A DNA stretch of 64,000 nucleotides from Arthrobacter pullicola (GTDB taxonomy: Bacteria > Actinomycetota > Actinomycetes > Actinomycetales > Micrococcaceae): the NCBI RefSeq assembly GCF_014836875.1, contig NZ_JACSQC010000005.1, positions 1 through 64,000 on the forward strand, written 5' to 3'. The notes below the pieces were generated by a model, which made no database searches, was not told where the DNA came from, and saw only the letters and a program-made list of their open reading frames with translations. Shown here piece after piece: positions 1 through 8,958 of the stretch. Position numbers and translations under genes: made by a program. Each line of letters opens with the position of its first letter. Position 1 is the first letter of the stretch.

Positions 1-1902
1 CCGGTGCGCGGCAACGGCAAGATCATGCAGGAACTCGAAGCGTTCTTCCGCGGTGCCGGCTGGAACGTGATCAAGGTTGTCTGGGGCCGGGAGTGGGATT
101 CCCTGCTGGAGAAGGACAACGACGGCGCGCTGGTGGACATCATGAACTCCACCCTCGACGGCGATTACCAGACGTACAAGGCCGAGTCCGGCGGGTTCGT
201 GCGGGAGCACTTCTTCGGCAAGACCCCGCAGACCAAGGACATGGTCGCTGACCTTTCCGACCAGGACATTTGGAACCTCAAGCGCGGCGGGCATGATTAC
301 CGCAAGGTTTACGCCGCGTACAAGGCTGCCACTGAGTTCAAGGGCAAGCCCACGGTGATCCTGGCGCACACGGTCAAGGGCTACGGCCTGGGCACGCATT
401 TCGAGGGCCGGAACGCGACGCACCAGATGAAGAAGCTGACCTTGGCGGATCTCAAGGCGTTCCGTGACCACCTGCGGATCCCGATTACGGATGAGCAGCT
501 CGAAGCCGATCCGTACGCCCCGCCGTACTTCCACCCCGGTGCTGATTCGCCGGAGATCAAGTACCTGCTCGAGCGCCGCCGCGAGCTCGGCGGCAACGTT
601 CCGGAGCGCCGCGAGAAGCACGCCCCGGTGAAACTGCCCTCGGCAGACTCCTACGCCGTCGCCAAGAAGGGTTCCGGCAAGCAGATGGCGGCCACCACCA
701 TGGCCTTCGTCCGGCTGCTCAAGGACCTCATGCGGGACAAGGACTTCGGTGACCGGCTGGTCCCCATCGTGCCGGACGAATCGCGCACCTTCGGCATGGA
801 TGCCTTCTTCCCGAGCGCGAAGATCTACAACCCTGACGGCCAGAACTATCTCTCCGTTGACCGCGACCTGATGCTGGCCTACAAGGAATCTCCCGCCGGA
901 AAGCTGATCCACCCCGGAATCAACGAGGCTGGTGCCGTGGCGGCGTTCACCGCTGCCGGCACCTCCTACGCCACCCACGGCGAGCCGCTGGTTCCGGTCT
1001 ACGTGTTCTACTCGATGTTCGGCTTCCAGCGCACGGGCGACTCCTTCTGGGCGGCTGCCGACCAGCTGACCCGGGGATTTGTCATCGGGGCCACCGCCGG
1101 CCGCACCACCCTGACCGGTGAAGGCCTGCAGCATGCGGACGGGCATTCCCCGATCCTGGCCTCCACCAACCCCGCGGTGAAGACCTACGACCCGGCCTAC
1201 GGCTACGAGATCGGGCACATCATGCGCCACGGCCTCGAGGAGATGTATGGCGAGGGATCCGCGGACCGGAACCTGATGTACTACCTAACGGTCTACAACG
1301 AACCCATTATCCAGCCGGCCGAGCCGGAGAACCTGGACGTGGACGGACTGCTCCGGGGGATTTACCGGGTATCCGAATCGCCGGCAGAGGGGCCAAAGTG
1401 CCAGCTTCTGGCGTCCGGTGTCTCCGTTCCCTGGGCACTGGAAGCCCAGAAGCTGCTCGCTGAGGACTGGGGAGTTTCGGCAGACGTCTGGTCGGTGACG
1501 TCCTGGACCGAGCTGCGCCGCGACGGCCTGGCCGCCGAGGAAGAAGCCTTCCTGAACCCGGATGCCCAGCCGCGCGTGCCGTTCGTGACGCAGCAGCTTG
1601 CCGGCGCTGAAGGCCCCGTCATAGCCGTCACCGACTACATGAAGGCCGTTCCGGACCAGATCCGGCAGTTCGTGCCGAACGAGTTCGCCACGCTTGGGGC
1701 CGATGGGTTCGGCTTTTCGGATACCCGTGCCGCAGCCCGCCGATACTTCAAGAACGACACCCACTCCATGGTGGTCCGCGCCCTGCAGCTGCTCGCCGTC
1801 CGCGGATCGGTGGGATCCGATGTCCCCGCGTACGCTATGGACCGCTACAAACTCCTGGACGTAAATGCCGGGACCACCGGCGGTGCCGGCGGGGACGCGT
1901 AA
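1..1902 (+). CDS. aceE: Pyruvate dehydrogenase E1 component, 3' part (5' end outside window)
   Basis: E1 decarboxylates pyruvate with thiamine diphosphate and passes the acetyl group to the lipoyl E2 of the pyruvate dehydrogenase complex in the cytoplasm. The reading frame is already open at base 1, so the apparent start at base 4 is internal; 633 residues are visible and roughly the first 280 of a usual ~900-residue homodimeric E1 are missing. The start of the visible part is the end of the TPP-binding domain. The motif GINEAGA, around visible residue 309, carries the glutamate that activates TPP in the pyrimidine-binding domain, and a full C-terminal domain follows. The gene ends with TAA and is followed by a large hairpin. 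The homodimeric type is usual in Actinobacteria. The only doubt is the unseen N-terminus. Confidence 0.96.
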   Translation, partial: PVRGNGKIMQELEAFFRGAGWNVIKVVWGREWDSLLEKDNDGALVDIMNSTLDGDYQTYKAESGGFVREHFFGKTPQTKDMVADLSDQDIWNLKRGGHDYRKVYAAYKAATEFKGKPTVILAHTVKGYGLGTHFEGRNATHQMKKLTLADLKAFRDHLRIPITDEQLEADPYAPPYFHPGADSPEIKYLLERRRELGGNVPERREKHAPVKLPSADSYAVAKKGSGKQMAATTMAFVRLLKDLMRDKDFGDRLVPIVPDESRTFGMDAFFPSAKIYNPDGQNYLSVDRDLMLAYKESPAGKLIHPGINEAGAVAAFTAAGTSYATHGEPLVPVYVFYSMFGFQRTGDSFWAAADQLTRGFVIGATAGRTTLTGEGLQHADGHSPILASTNPAVKTYDPAYGYEIGHIMRHGLEEMYGEGSADRNLMYYLTVYNEPIIQPAEPENLDVDGLLRGIYRVSESPAEGPKCQLLASGVSVPWALEAQKLLAEDWGVSADVWSVTSWTELRRDGLAAEEEAFLNPDAQPRVPFVTQQLAGAEGPVIAVTDYMKAVPDQIRQFVPNEFATLGADGFGFSDTRAAARRYFKNDTHSMVVRALQLLAVRGSVGSDVPAYAMDRYKLLDVNAGTTGGAGGDA

Positions 1903-1911
1903 ACCCGAAAG

Positions 1912-1961
1912 GCCCTTGGTCTCCGCCGCCTCTGATTCCAGTGGCGGCGGAGACTAAGGGC
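1912..1961 (+). terminator. Hairpin terminator after aceE
   Basis: Two 19-base arms (1912-1930 and 1943-1961) pair almost completely around a 12-base loop, 9 bases after the aceE stop. There is no T run, so termination is inferred from strength and position. A 15-base near-duplication (CTCTCCGTCGTA twice) follows at about 1961-1988. Confidence 0.6.
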
Positions 1962-2000
1962 TCTCCGTCGTATTACTCTCCGTCGTAATGACTGCAGGAA

Positions 2001-2183
2001 CTACTTGGCCTCGTTTCGGCGGCCGAAAGGGCGCCACTTCAGCCAGTGGAAACGCTCACTCTTCCGCCTGGCCGGCAGGAAAAAGTCCGGATCAGCGCCC
2101 CCTCCTGCCGGGAAGTAAAACTCCTGTGCCGCCACGGACTTCCGTTCCAGCGGTTTCACTGTCTTCTCCGTTTCAGGGGACAT
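2001..2183 (-). CDS. Small hypothetical protein (60 aa)
   Basis: I do not recognise this protein. It is 60 residues, basic and rich in Arg, Lys, Pro and Phe, with no membrane segment, signal peptide or cysteine. It is supported as a real gene by a strong Shine-Dalgarno (AAGGAAG) 8-9 bases before an ATG, by lying alone between two transcription units, and by a palindrome TTCCATAAAGTGGAA 15 bases upstream of its start (2198-2212). That palindrome is the same type as those before uricase and the glyoxylate genes. A possible promoter TTGACC-N18-TACTGT lies upstream on the minus strand. Its function may therefore be tied to the purine/glyoxylate regulon, but this is inference; it could also be a chance ORF. 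Confidence 0.5.
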   Translation of the reverse strand: MSPETEKTVKPLERKSVAAQEFYFPAGGGADPDFFLPARRKSERFHWLKWRPFGRRNEAK

Positions 2184-2197
2184 CTTGACTCACTTCC

Positions 2198-2212
2198 TTC
2201 CATAAAGTGGAA
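2198..2212. promoter_or_regulatory. Palindromic operator candidate (site 1)
   Basis: TTCCA-TAAAG-TGGAA is a perfect 5-base inverted repeat with a 5-base spacer, located 15 bases upstream of the 60-residue ORF on the minus strand. It shares its layout with sites at 2506, 6077, 6179 and 9895. Confidence 0.5.
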
Positions 2213-2362
2213 AAAGATTCTTGTTATACGAAAAACAGTAATCCCCGTGACTTCGGGCGGTCAAGAGGTGCCAGCCCCTGGGATCGATTCCGGAAGACTG
2301 GCCAGAAAAACCTGCAGGGGGATTTACGTTGCAAGGTGCCTCGGGTACTGTGAAGGCTACTT

Positions 2363-2378
2363 CGTGACCCAGGTCACG
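2363..2378. promoter_or_regulatory. CRP/GlxR-type binding site candidate
   Basis: CGTGACCCAGGTCACG has 7-base inverted arms and fits the GTGA-N6-TCAC core recognised by CRP/FNR-family regulators such as corynebacterial GlxR. It lies about 30 bases before the orphan terminator. It could equally be the stem of a hairpin in an RNA. Confidence 0.4.
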
Positions 2379-2406
2379 TAACCTGGGAGCAGCAGGCAGG
2401 GTTGTA

Positions 2407-2441
2407 ATGAGCTGACATCACCCGATGTCGGCTCATTTTTT
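2407..2441 (+). terminator. Intrinsic terminator without an obvious coding gene
   Basis: A 13-base stem (2407-2419 with 2424-2436, one mismatched pair) and a 4-base loop is followed directly by TTTTTT on the plus strand. The nearest plus-strand gene upstream, aceE, ends 500 bases earlier and has its own hairpin. Confidence 0.75.
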
Positions 2442-2505
2442 ATGAGCCGATCCAAACAGTGTGTAGCTAAAGCGCTTCACACTCATTTTCAGTATGAAAA
2501 CTTAT

Positions 2506-2520
2506 TTCCATATAGCGGAA
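2506..2520. promoter_or_regulatory. Palindromic operator candidate before uricase (site 2)
   Basis: TTCCA-TATAG-CGGAA lies 14 bases before the uricase start, with a further ATGAAAA half-site just upstream (2494-2500). Same layout as sites 1, 3 and 4, so probably bound by the IclR-family regulator encoded at 5284-6039. Confidence 0.55.
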
Positions 2521-2534
2521 GTTTGGAGAAGGTC

Positions 2535-3443
2535 ATGAGCAGCAAAATCATCTTGGGAGACAACCAGTTCGGCAAGGCCGAAGTGCGGGTCGTCAAGATT
2601 TCGAGGGATACCGCCCGGCACGAAATCGAAGACCTGAACGTGACCTCCCAGCTGCGGGGGGATTTTTCCGCAGCTCATCTGGAGGGCGACAACGCCCACG
2701 TCGTGCCCACCGACACGCAGAAGAACACCATCTATGCCTTCGCCCGTGAGGGCATTGGCGCCCCGGAATCACTGCTCCTGCGCCTGGGTGACCACTTCAC
2801 CTCCAGCTTCGACTGGGTCACCGGCGGCCGGTGGGAAGCGGAAGCGTACAGCTGGGACCGGATCCAGGCCCATGGAACGGGGCACGACCACTCCTTCGTG
2901 CGCAACGGCCAGGAGGTCCGTACCGCGGTCCTGGTCCGCGACGGCGAGACCAACCACCTCATCGCCGGACTGCGGGACCTCACCGTCCTGAAGTCGACGG
3001 AATCGGGCTTCACCGGTTATCCGAAGGACCGGTACACCACCCTGCAGGAAACCACCGACCGCATCCTCGCCACGGACATCGCCGCCCGCTGGCGCTTCAA
3101 GACCGGAACGGATTTCAGCAAGGTCGATTTCAATAAGAGCTACAACGACGTCCGGGCGCTGCTGTTGGAGGGTTTCACCGAGAAATACTCCCACGCCCTG
3201 CAGCAGACCCTGTTCGACATGGGAACCAAGGTCCTCGAGGCGCACTCCGACATCGACGAGATCAAGTTCTCCATGCCCAACAAGCACCACTTCCTGGTGG
3301 ACCTCTCCCCGTTCGGCCTGGATAACCCCAACGAGGTTTTCTTCGCTGCGGACCGCCCCTACGGGCTGATCGAAGCCACCGTCAAGCGCGAAGACGCTGC
3401 CGGCGCGGAAAACGCATGGTCCGGCATCGCTGGATTCTGCTGA
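2535..3443 (+). CDS. pucL: Urate oxidase (uricase), cofactor-free
   Basis: Uricase oxidises urate to 5-hydroxyisourate with O2 and releases H2O2 in the cytoplasm, the first step of urate breakdown. The 302-residue protein has the usual length and carries the catalytic-site elements: FGKAEVRVVK (Lys14), VVPTDTQKNT (57-65) and NKHHFLVDL with the active-site His, then RPYGLIEATV near the end. It resembles the Arthrobacter globiformis enzyme throughout, including the GFC terminus. The frame is open 31 codons further upstream, but ATG at 2535 is chosen because GGAGAAGG precedes it at correct spacing and the family begins here. A nucleobase permease follows, and a catalase at 28 kb could remove the H2O2. 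The next enzymes of the pathway (HIU hydrolase, OHCU decarboxylase, allantoinase) are not in the window. Confidence 0.97.
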   Translation: MSSKIILGDNQFGKAEVRVVKISRDTARHEIEDLNVTSQLRGDFSAAHLEGDNAHVVPTDTQKNTIYAFAREGIGAPESLLLRLGDHFTSSFDWVTGGRWEAEAYSWDRIQAHGTGHDHSFVRNGQEVRTAVLVRDGETNHLIAGLRDLTVLKSTESGFTGYPKDRYTTLQETTDRILATDIAARWRFKTGTDFSKVDFNKSYNDVRALLLEGFTEKYSHALQQTLFDMGTKVLEAHSDIDEIKFSMPNKHHFLVDLSPFGLDNPNEVFFAADRPYGLIEATVKREDAAGAENAWSGIAGFC

Positions 3444-3658
3444 CGCCGGACACCCGCCAGGCAGCTCAAGCCATTCCACGGCAGTAAAAGCAGTACAGGC
3501 AGTACACGCAATAAACAGTGCCGGAGGGCACAGTCACTCCGCACCCACTCCGGAAGGGTGCACCGCCGGCAACGGCGGTGCACCCTGCAGCCTCATTTTG
3601 TTAGCCAGACCACTTCAGAAGAGACGAAGACGTCTGCCATGAACCAAGGAAGTCTGCT

Positions 3659-5182
3659 ATGACCATGAAAATCCGCCGCAACGGCGAAACGCTGCAGCGC
3701 CGCAGCCATCAGCACTCCAGCCGTCCTGAAGACGAACGGCTCCCCCTCGGAAATACCTTCGCCTACGGCCTCCAGCATGTCCTCACCATGTACGGCGGGA
3801 TTATCGCCGTTCCGCTCATCATCGGCCAGGCCGCGGGGCTCTCCTCCGCTGACATTGGAATCCTGATCGCTGCCGCGCTCTTTATGGGCGGACTGGCAAC
3901 CCTGCTGCAGACGCTCGGCCTCCCCTTCTTCGGCTCGCAGCTGCCCCTGGTACAAGGGGTATCCTTCGCCAGCGTGGCCACCATGGTCGCCATTGTGTCC
4001 GGCGGTGGCGGCCTCCCGGCCGTCTTCGGCGCCGTGATCGTCTCCGCCGCGATCGGTCTCCTGATCGCACCGGTGTTCTCCCGGATCGTCCGGTTCTTCC
4101 CGCCGGTGGTCACCGGAACTGTCATCACCACCATCGGGCTGACACTTATGCCCGTCGCCGCAAACTGGGCCATGGGTGGGAACAAGACGGCCGAAGACTA
4201 CGGAAGCGTGTCCAACATCGGCCTCGCCGCCGTCACTCTTGTCCTGGTCCTGCTGCTCAGCAAGGTCGGCAGCGCCACGATCTCCCGGCTGTCCATCCTG
4301 CTGGCGATGGTGATCGGCACCCTCATTGCCGTCGCCGCCGGTGTCGCAGACTTCTCCAAGGTCGGTGAGGGCCCGATTGTGGCTTTTCCGACGCCGTTCC
4401 ACCTGGGAGCGCCTACGTTTGAAATCGCCGCCATTATCTCGATGCTGATCGTGGTCCTGGTGATCCTCACCGAAACCATGGCGGACATCCTGGCTGTCGG
4501 CGAGATCGTGGAGACCAAGACGGACTCCAAGCGGATCGCCGCAGGGCTGCGGGCGGACATGGCCTCCAGCCTGGTGGCCCCGGTTTTTGGTTCCTTCACC
4601 CAGAGCGCCTTCGCCCAGAACGTGGGGCTGGTGGCAGTCACCAAAATCAAGAGCCGCTACGTGGTGGCTGCCGGCGGCGTCATCCTGGTCCTGCTGGGAC
4701 TGCTGCCCATCATGGGCCGCCTCATCGCCGCCGTCCCCACCGCTGTACTGGGCGGGGCCGGAATCGTCCTGTTCGGAACGGTCGCAGCCAGCGGAATCCG
4801 CACCCTGGCCAAGGTCGAGTACAAGAACAACATGAACCTGATCATCGTGGCCACCTCCATCGGGTTCGGCATGCTCCCGATTGCCGCACCGACCTTCTAC
4901 GATGCCTTCCCTGCCTGGTTCGGCACGATCTTCCACTCCGGCATCAGCTCATCGGCGCTCATGGCGATCGCCCTGAATCTGCTCTTCAACCACCTCAAGG
5001 CAGGGAACTCGGAAAACTCCTCGGTCTTCGCTGCCGGCACCGGCAGGGTCATCCGCGAGGAGGACCTGCGGTGCCTGGCCGAAGGAGACCGCTATGAGAA
5101 CGGCCAGCTGATCGACTGCAACGGCAACGTCGTCCCTGTCGATCCGGAGGCACCCAAACCAGCCGGGACCGCCGGGACGTAA
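3659..5182 (+). CDS. NCS2-family nucleobase:cation symporter (xanthine/urate/uracil type)
   Basis: This 507-residue inner-membrane protein imports a nucleobase with a cation. It has the NCS2 signature residues: a QH pair in the first membrane segment (GLQHVLTMYGG, residues 38-47) and the NAT motif QNVGLVAVTK starting at Gln320. Many hydrophobic helices fill residues 35-450. Its position 215 bases after uricase points to urate or xanthine, but substrate cannot be read from the motifs alone, and uracil permeases share them. AAGGAAG lies 6 bases before ATG 3659; a second ATG two codons later is possible. A bidirectional terminator follows. Confidence 0.92.
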   Translation: MTMKIRRNGETLQRRSHQHSSRPEDERLPLGNTFAYGLQHVLTMYGGIIAVPLIIGQAAGLSSADIGILIAAALFMGGLATLLQTLGLPFFGSQLPLVQGVSFASVATMVAIVSGGGGLPAVFGAVIVSAAIGLLIAPVFSRIVRFFPPVVTGTVITTIGLTLMPVAANWAMGGNKTAEDYGSVSNIGLAAVTLVLVLLLSKVGSATISRLSILLAMVIGTLIAVAAGVADFSKVGEGPIVAFPTPFHLGAPTFEIAAIISMLIVVLVILTETMADILAVGEIVETKTDSKRIAAGLRADMASSLVAPVFGSFTQSAFAQNVGLVAVTKIKSRYVVAAGGVILVLLGLLPIMGRLIAAVPTAVLGGAGIVLFGTVAASGIRTLAKVEYKNNMNLIIVATSIGFGMLPIAAPTFYDAFPAWFGTIFHSGISSSALMAIALNLLFNHLKAGNSENSSVFAAGTGRVIREEDLRCLAEGDRYENGQLIDCNGNVVPVDPEAPKPAGTAGT

Positions 5183-5212
5183 GTCCGTCCCGCGAAAACT
5201 GCCCACGAACCA

Positions 5213-5247
5213 GTTGAGGCCCTGACCGTATCGATCAGGGCCTCAAC
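5213..5247. terminator. Bidirectional terminator between permease and IclR genes
   Basis: Perfect 13-base arms (GTTGAGGCCCTGA at 5213-5225 and its complement at 5235-5247) separate two convergent genes. No long T run is present on either side. Confidence 0.7.
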
Positions 5248-5283
5248 TCCACTGCACCGCCTCCGCGGCTCAGTGCCTGGTGC

Positions 5284-6039
5284 TCAGTGCTGGTTCAGTT
5301 CCGCGGAAATGGCCTGCGCAGCCTCCCGCAGCAGGGGAACGGCCCGCTTGGCGAAGGCTTCGTCAACGCGGGAGACCGGACCGGACACGGAAATCGCGGC
5401 AGGAGTCGGGGCGCCGGGGATTGCCATCGCGAAACACCGGACACCGATCTCCTGTTCCTCCTCATCAACGGAGTAACCGCGTTCGCGGATCAGATTCAGA
5501 TCCGCGAGCAGTGACTCGACATCGCCGATGCTCTTCGGGGTCGGGGTGGGCAGGCCCTTGCGCGCAGCGATCCCGCGCACTGTGTCGTCGTCGAGCTCGG
5601 CCAGGATGGCCTTGCCCATTCCGGTTGCATGCATGTACCCGCGCCGGCCCACCTCGGTGAACATCCGCATGGAGTGCAGCGAGGGGACCTGGGCCACGTA
5701 GAGGACCATGTCGGAGTCCAGGACTGCCATGTTGGCGGTCTCCCCCAGCTGGTCCACCAGGGACTTCAGCTGGGGCCGGGCCAGGGCGCCGAGCTGTTTG
5801 TTCGCTCCTTCGCCCAGCCGGATCAGGCGGGGCCCCAGGGCGTAGCGGCGGTTCGGCAGCTGCCGGATGTAGCCAAGCGTGACCAGGGTGCGCAGCAGCC
5901 GGTGGATCGTGGGGAGGGGCAGGTCAGTGGAGGCTGAAAGTTCGCTGAGGGTTACGTCTCCCCCGGCATCGGTGATGAGCTCCAGCAGCTCGAATACGCG
6001 TTCAACAGACTGCACGCCGCCCGGGGCTTTTTCGCCCAT
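5284..6039 (-). CDS. IclR-family transcriptional regulator (AllR-like)
   Basis: IclR-family proteins bind DNA as dimers and respond to small acids such as glyoxylate or to allantoin-related compounds. The 251-residue protein has a winged helix-turn-helix at about residues 10-70 (SVERVFELLELI, then LPLPTIHRLLRTL) and a C-terminal effector domain (75-250) with the family sequence MHATGMGKAILAEL and GYSVDEEEQEIGVRCFA. It is divergent from the malic enzyme operon and lies among urate and glyoxylate genes, so it is very probably their local regulator. The shared TTCCA-N5-TGRAA palindrome upstream of those genes and of its own gene (6077-6091) is the likely operator. ATG 6039 follows an AGGAG sequence. 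Effector is inferred, not shown. Confidence 0.93.
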   Translation of the reverse strand: MGEKAPGGVQSVERVFELLELITDAGGDVTLSELSASTDLPLPTIHRLLRTLVTLGYIRQLPNRRYALGPRLIRLGEGANKQLGALARPQLKSLVDQLGETANMAVLDSDMVLYVAQVPSLHSMRMFTEVGRRGYMHATGMGKAILAELDDDTVRGIAARKGLPTPTPKSIGDVESLLADLNLIRERGYSVDEEEQEIGVRCFAMAIPGAPTPAAISVSGPVSRVDEAFAKRAVPLLREAAQAISAELNQH

Positions 6040-6076
6040 AACGCAGAACTCCTACCAGTTAAGTTTTTCGACGCTT

Positions 6077-6091
6077 ATCCACATCGTGAAA
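6077..6091. promoter_or_regulatory. Palindromic operator candidate (site 3a)
   Basis: ATCCA-CATCG-TGAAA matches the shared operator layout (TCCA-N5-TGRAA). It lies 38 bases upstream of the IclR gene start, in the divergent region, and could give autoregulation. Confidence 0.4.
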
Positions 6092-6178
6092 TTACTCTAT
6101 CGAGCTTCCCTGCGTAGCGCAGGTTTCCTGTGAACTTACTTCCCAAGTGGGTTGTATTTCCACAGAGTAGATAATAAT

Positions 6179-6193
6179 GTCCATAATACGAAA
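6179..6193. promoter_or_regulatory. Palindromic operator candidate before malic enzyme operon (site 3b)
   Basis: GTCCA-TAATA-CGAAA has the same layout and the same TAATA centre as site 4 (9895-9909). It ends about 61 bases before the malic enzyme start. Confidence 0.5.
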
Positions 6194-6254
6194 TAACCCA
6201 GAGATCCCGAGCAGACCAAGCCCTCATCGAGGGCTCACACATGGAGGAATCCCA

Positions 6255-7667
6255 ATGGCAAATCCCGGCCCCGGCAACTCGATCACCCTGCGGGTGGAGG
6301 CACCCTCCGGCTTCACCGCCACCAGCGAACTGGCGGCTGCCGCTGCTGCCGCCGGCGCTGCCGTCACCGCCCTGGACGTCACCGAGTCCCGCCACGAAAC
6401 CATCGTCGTCGACGTCACGTGCGACACCACCGGCGATGAGCACGCCCGCCAGGTGGAGGACGCCCTCAACCGCCTGGAAGGTGTCACCGTCCGCAACGTT
6501 TCGGACCGGACGTTCCTGATGCACCTCGGCGGCAAGCTCCAGGTAACACCGAAGGTCACACTGAACAACCGCGATGATCTTTCCCGTGCCTACACGCCCG
6601 GCGTTGCCCGGGTCTGCCTGGCCATCGCGGAAAATCCCGACGCCGCCCGCAACCTGACCATAAAGCGCAACACCATCGCCGTCGTCACCGATGGGTCCGC
6701 CGTCCTGGGCCTGGGCAACATCGGGCCGGCCGCGGCACTGCCGGTCATGGAAGGCAAGGCCGCCCTGTTCAAGCAGTTCGCCAATGTGGACGCCTGGCCG
6801 GTGTGCCTGGATACGCAGGACACCGAGGAGATCATCCGGATCGTCAAGGCGCTGGCACCCGTTTACGGCGGTGTGAACCTGGAGGACATCGCGGCGCCGC
6901 GCTGCTTCGAAATCGAAAACCGGCTCCGCGAGGAACTGGACATTCCCGTCTTCCATGACGATCAGCACGGAACCGCCATCGTCACGCTGGCCGCCCTGGT
7001 CAATGCGCTGCGGGTGGTTGGCAAGGAGCTCTCCGAAGTCCGGATTGTCGTCTCCGGCGTCGGCGCGGCGGGATCAGCCATCATTGCGCTGCTCAAAGCC
7101 CAGGGTGCACAGCACATCATTGCCGCGGGCCGCTCAGGGGCCATTCACTCCGGCGTCAGCTACGACGACGATCACCGGGCCTGGATCGCCGCGAACACCA
7201 ATGAGGAAGGGTTCTCCGGCACCCTGCACGAGGCCCTGACCGGCGCAGACGTCTTCATTGGCGTGAGCGCACCCCACGTCATCGGCGAAGAGCAGGTCGC
7301 CGCCATGGCGGACAAGGCCATCGTTTTCGCCATGGCCAACCCCACCCCGGAGATCGACCCCGCCGTCGCCGCCCGGCACGCCGCCGTCGTCGCCACCGGA
7401 CGCAGCGACTTCCCGAACCAGATCAATAATGTCCTGGCCTTCCCCGGATTCTTCCGCGGCCTGCTGGACGCCGGAGTTTCCGACATCACTCCGGAGATGC
7501 TGGTGGCCGCCGCCCAGGCGATCGCCGACCGGGTGGCCGATGACGAGCTCAACGCCAGCTACATCATTCCGAGCGTTTTCGACCCCCACGTCGCAGCCGA
7601 CGTCGCCGCCGCCGTCGCCGGTGCAGCCCACTCTGCCCGCACCGCCGCTGAAGAACTGGTCGGCTGA
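6255..7667 (+). CDS. NAD(P)-dependent malic enzyme with N-terminal ACT-like domain
   Basis: Malic enzyme converts malate to pyruvate and CO2 with reduction of NAD(P). The 470-residue protein has an N-terminal ACT-like domain (about 9-80), then the malic core: YTPGVARVC with Tyr113, MEGKA with Lys168, metal ligands around Glu210/Asp211 and HDDQHGT (234-240), and a Rossmann motif GVGAAG (268-273). The frame extends 26 codons upstream, but ATG 6255 has GGAGGAA at proper spacing. It is the first gene of an operon with a CitE-like aldolase (3-base gap) and ureidoglycine aminohydrolase. This placement suggests it handles malate formed from glyoxylate. NAD versus NADP preference cannot be told. Confidence 0.93.
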   Translation: MANPGPGNSITLRVEAPSGFTATSELAAAAAAAGAAVTALDVTESRHETIVVDVTCDTTGDEHARQVEDALNRLEGVTVRNVSDRTFLMHLGGKLQVTPKVTLNNRDDLSRAYTPGVARVCLAIAENPDAARNLTIKRNTIAVVTDGSAVLGLGNIGPAAALPVMEGKAALFKQFANVDAWPVCLDTQDTEEIIRIVKALAPVYGGVNLEDIAAPRCFEIENRLREELDIPVFHDDQHGTAIVTLAALVNALRVVGKELSEVRIVVSGVGAAGSAIIALLKAQGAQHIIAAGRSGAIHSGVSYDDDHRAWIAANTNEEGFSGTLHEALTGADVFIGVSAPHVIGEEQVAAMADKAIVFAMANPTPEIDPAVAARHAAVVATGRSDFPNQINNVLAFPGFFRGLLDAGVSDITPEMLVAAAQAIADRVADDELNASYIIPSVFDPHVAADVAAAVAGAAHSARTAAEELVG

Positions 7668-7670
7668 GGC

Positions 7671-8945
7671 ATGGCAAAACACCTCGCTTCCCTGACCCCC
7701 CAGGACCTAGACCGGATCAATGCGTCCCTCGAGGGCACGGACCGCTTCCTGGAACAGAACTACCCGGGCGACGACGGCACCCGCCAGCCGATCCACACCG
7801 TCTACGTACCCGCGGACCGGTTCACGCCGTCGTTCGCTGCTGACTGGGGAGCCCAGGCCGCGGCCGCGGTGGAAGACCGCGGCGGCCTGGAACGGCTCGG
7901 TGGACTGCTGGGCCTGGAACCGGAACTCGGAACCGCCGTGGCCTCCCGGGTTGCCCGGAAACTGGCCGAGGAGCCCATCGAGGACCTCCGCCTGGACTTC
8001 GAGGACGGCTACGGCGACCGCGGCGACGATGCCGAGGACGAGGACACGGTCGCGGCCGCCACGGCGGTGGCCGCAGCGGTGCAGGCCGGGACGGCACCGC
8101 CCTTCATCGGCATCCGGTTCAAGTGCTTCGAAGCACCCACCCGCGCCCGCGGGCTGCGGACCCTCGATCTGTTCGTTTCCACCCTGGCCCGCGCCGGGGA
8201 GCTCCCGGCCGGGCTGGTCCTCACGCTGCCCAAGGTCACCACTGTGGACCAGGTCAAGGCCATGGAAGACGCCGTCTCCCGCCTGGAGAAAATTCATTCC
8301 CTGCCCTCGGGCCGGCTGAAGTTCGAGGTCCAGGTGGAAACACCGCAGCTGATCCTCGGTGCGGACGGCACCTCGCCGGTCGCCCAGCTCCCGCACGCTG
8401 TCCCGGGGCGGATCAGTGCGCTGCACTACGGCACGTATGACTACTCGGCCTCGCTGCAGGTCGCCGCGGAATACCAGTCGATGGAACATCCCGTGGCGGA
8501 CCTCGCCAAGGAGATCATGCAGCTGGCAGTGGCCGGCACGGGCATCCGGCTCTCCGATGGATCCACGAACGTTATCCCCGTCGGCGACAACACGGAGAAC
8601 GCCTGGAAACTGCACGGCAGGCTGGTGCGCAGGTCACTGGAACGGGGTTACTACCAGGGCTGGGACCTGCACGCAGCCCAGCTGCCGAGCCGGTTCACTG
8701 CCACTTATGCCTTCTACCGCGAGGGCCTGCCCGCGGCCGCACTCCGCCTGCGCAACTACGTTGAGCAGACCGGAAGCGGTGTGATGGATGAACCTGCCAC
8801 GGCACGTGCCCTGGCCGGATTCATTCTCCGGGGCGTCCAGTGCGGTGCCGTGAGCGCCGAAGAAGTCCTGTCCCAGGCCGGCGTCGGGCTGTCCCAGCTC
8901 ACCACGCTGGCCCATCCACGGCTTGCCAGCCCGGCCGTCAATTAA
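7671..8945 (+). CDS. CitE/HpcH-HpaI superfamily aldolase-like protein (DUF6986-like)
   Basis: This 424-residue protein belongs to the TIM-barrel superfamily of citrate lyase beta subunit, malyl-CoA lyase and malate synthase, but is longer than ordinary CitE (about 290). Visible landmarks are LRLDFEDGYG (Asp109, Glu111, Asp112), a barrel strand LVLTLPKV (Lys188), FEVQVETPQLI (Glu223), ALHYGTYDYSAS (Asp257) and GWDLHAAQL (His334), which match the Arg/Glu/Asp metal-binding layout and the terminal HPxQ motif of CitE. It starts 3 bases after malic enzyme and precedes ureidoglycine aminohydrolase. I infer a C-C lyase or condensing activity on glyoxylate that yields malate for the neighbour; the exact reaction is unknown. 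Assignment to DUF6986 is from memory of the family and less certain than the superfamily. Confidence 0.75.
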   Translation: MAKHLASLTPQDLDRINASLEGTDRFLEQNYPGDDGTRQPIHTVYVPADRFTPSFAADWGAQAAAAVEDRGGLERLGGLLGLEPELGTAVASRVARKLAEEPIEDLRLDFEDGYGDRGDDAEDEDTVAAATAVAAAVQAGTAPPFIGIRFKCFEAPTRARGLRTLDLFVSTLARAGELPAGLVLTLPKVTTVDQVKAMEDAVSRLEKIHSLPSGRLKFEVQVETPQLILGADGTSPVAQLPHAVPGRISALHYGTYDYSASLQVAAEYQSMEHPVADLAKEIMQLAVAGTGIRLSDGSTNVIPVGDNTENAWKLHGRLVRRSLERGYYQGWDLHAAQLPSRFTATYAFYREGLPAAALRLRNYVEQTGSGVMDEPATARALAGFILRGVQCGAVSAEEVLSQAGVGLSQLTTLAHPRLASPAVN

Positions 8946-8958
8946 GAGGAGCACCTTG

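Larger units (their letters stand above)
2184..2534. other. Intergenic region with operators, a structured stretch and an orphan terminator
   Basis: These 351 bases hold no convincing protein gene. They contain two TTCCA-N5-GGAA type palindromes (2198-2212 and 2506-2520), a CRP/GlxR-like palindrome (2363-2378), a stretch from about 2310 to 2405 that can fold on itself (AACCTGC near 2311 with GCAGGGTT near 2396; TTACG with CGTAA), and a textbook intrinsic terminator (2407-2441). The terminator faces right but no coding gene on the plus strand ends before it, so a short non-coding transcript is possible. The SRP RNA signature (GGAA tetraloop) is absent. Confidence 0.5.

Noticed and set aside
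1961-1988. Fifteen-base tandem duplication after the aceE hairpin
   Set aside because: Too short and isolated to assign a role; noted only with the terminator.
2310-2405. Possible SRP (4.5S) RNA because of AGCAGC and AGGTCA words
   Set aside because: The GGAA tetraloop and the paired symmetric loop of SRP RNA are missing.
3593-4936. 447-codon minus-strand ORF opposite the nucleobase permease
   Set aside because: Composition (His/Asp/Gly repeats) is that of an antisense frame; the plus frame has NCS2 signatures.
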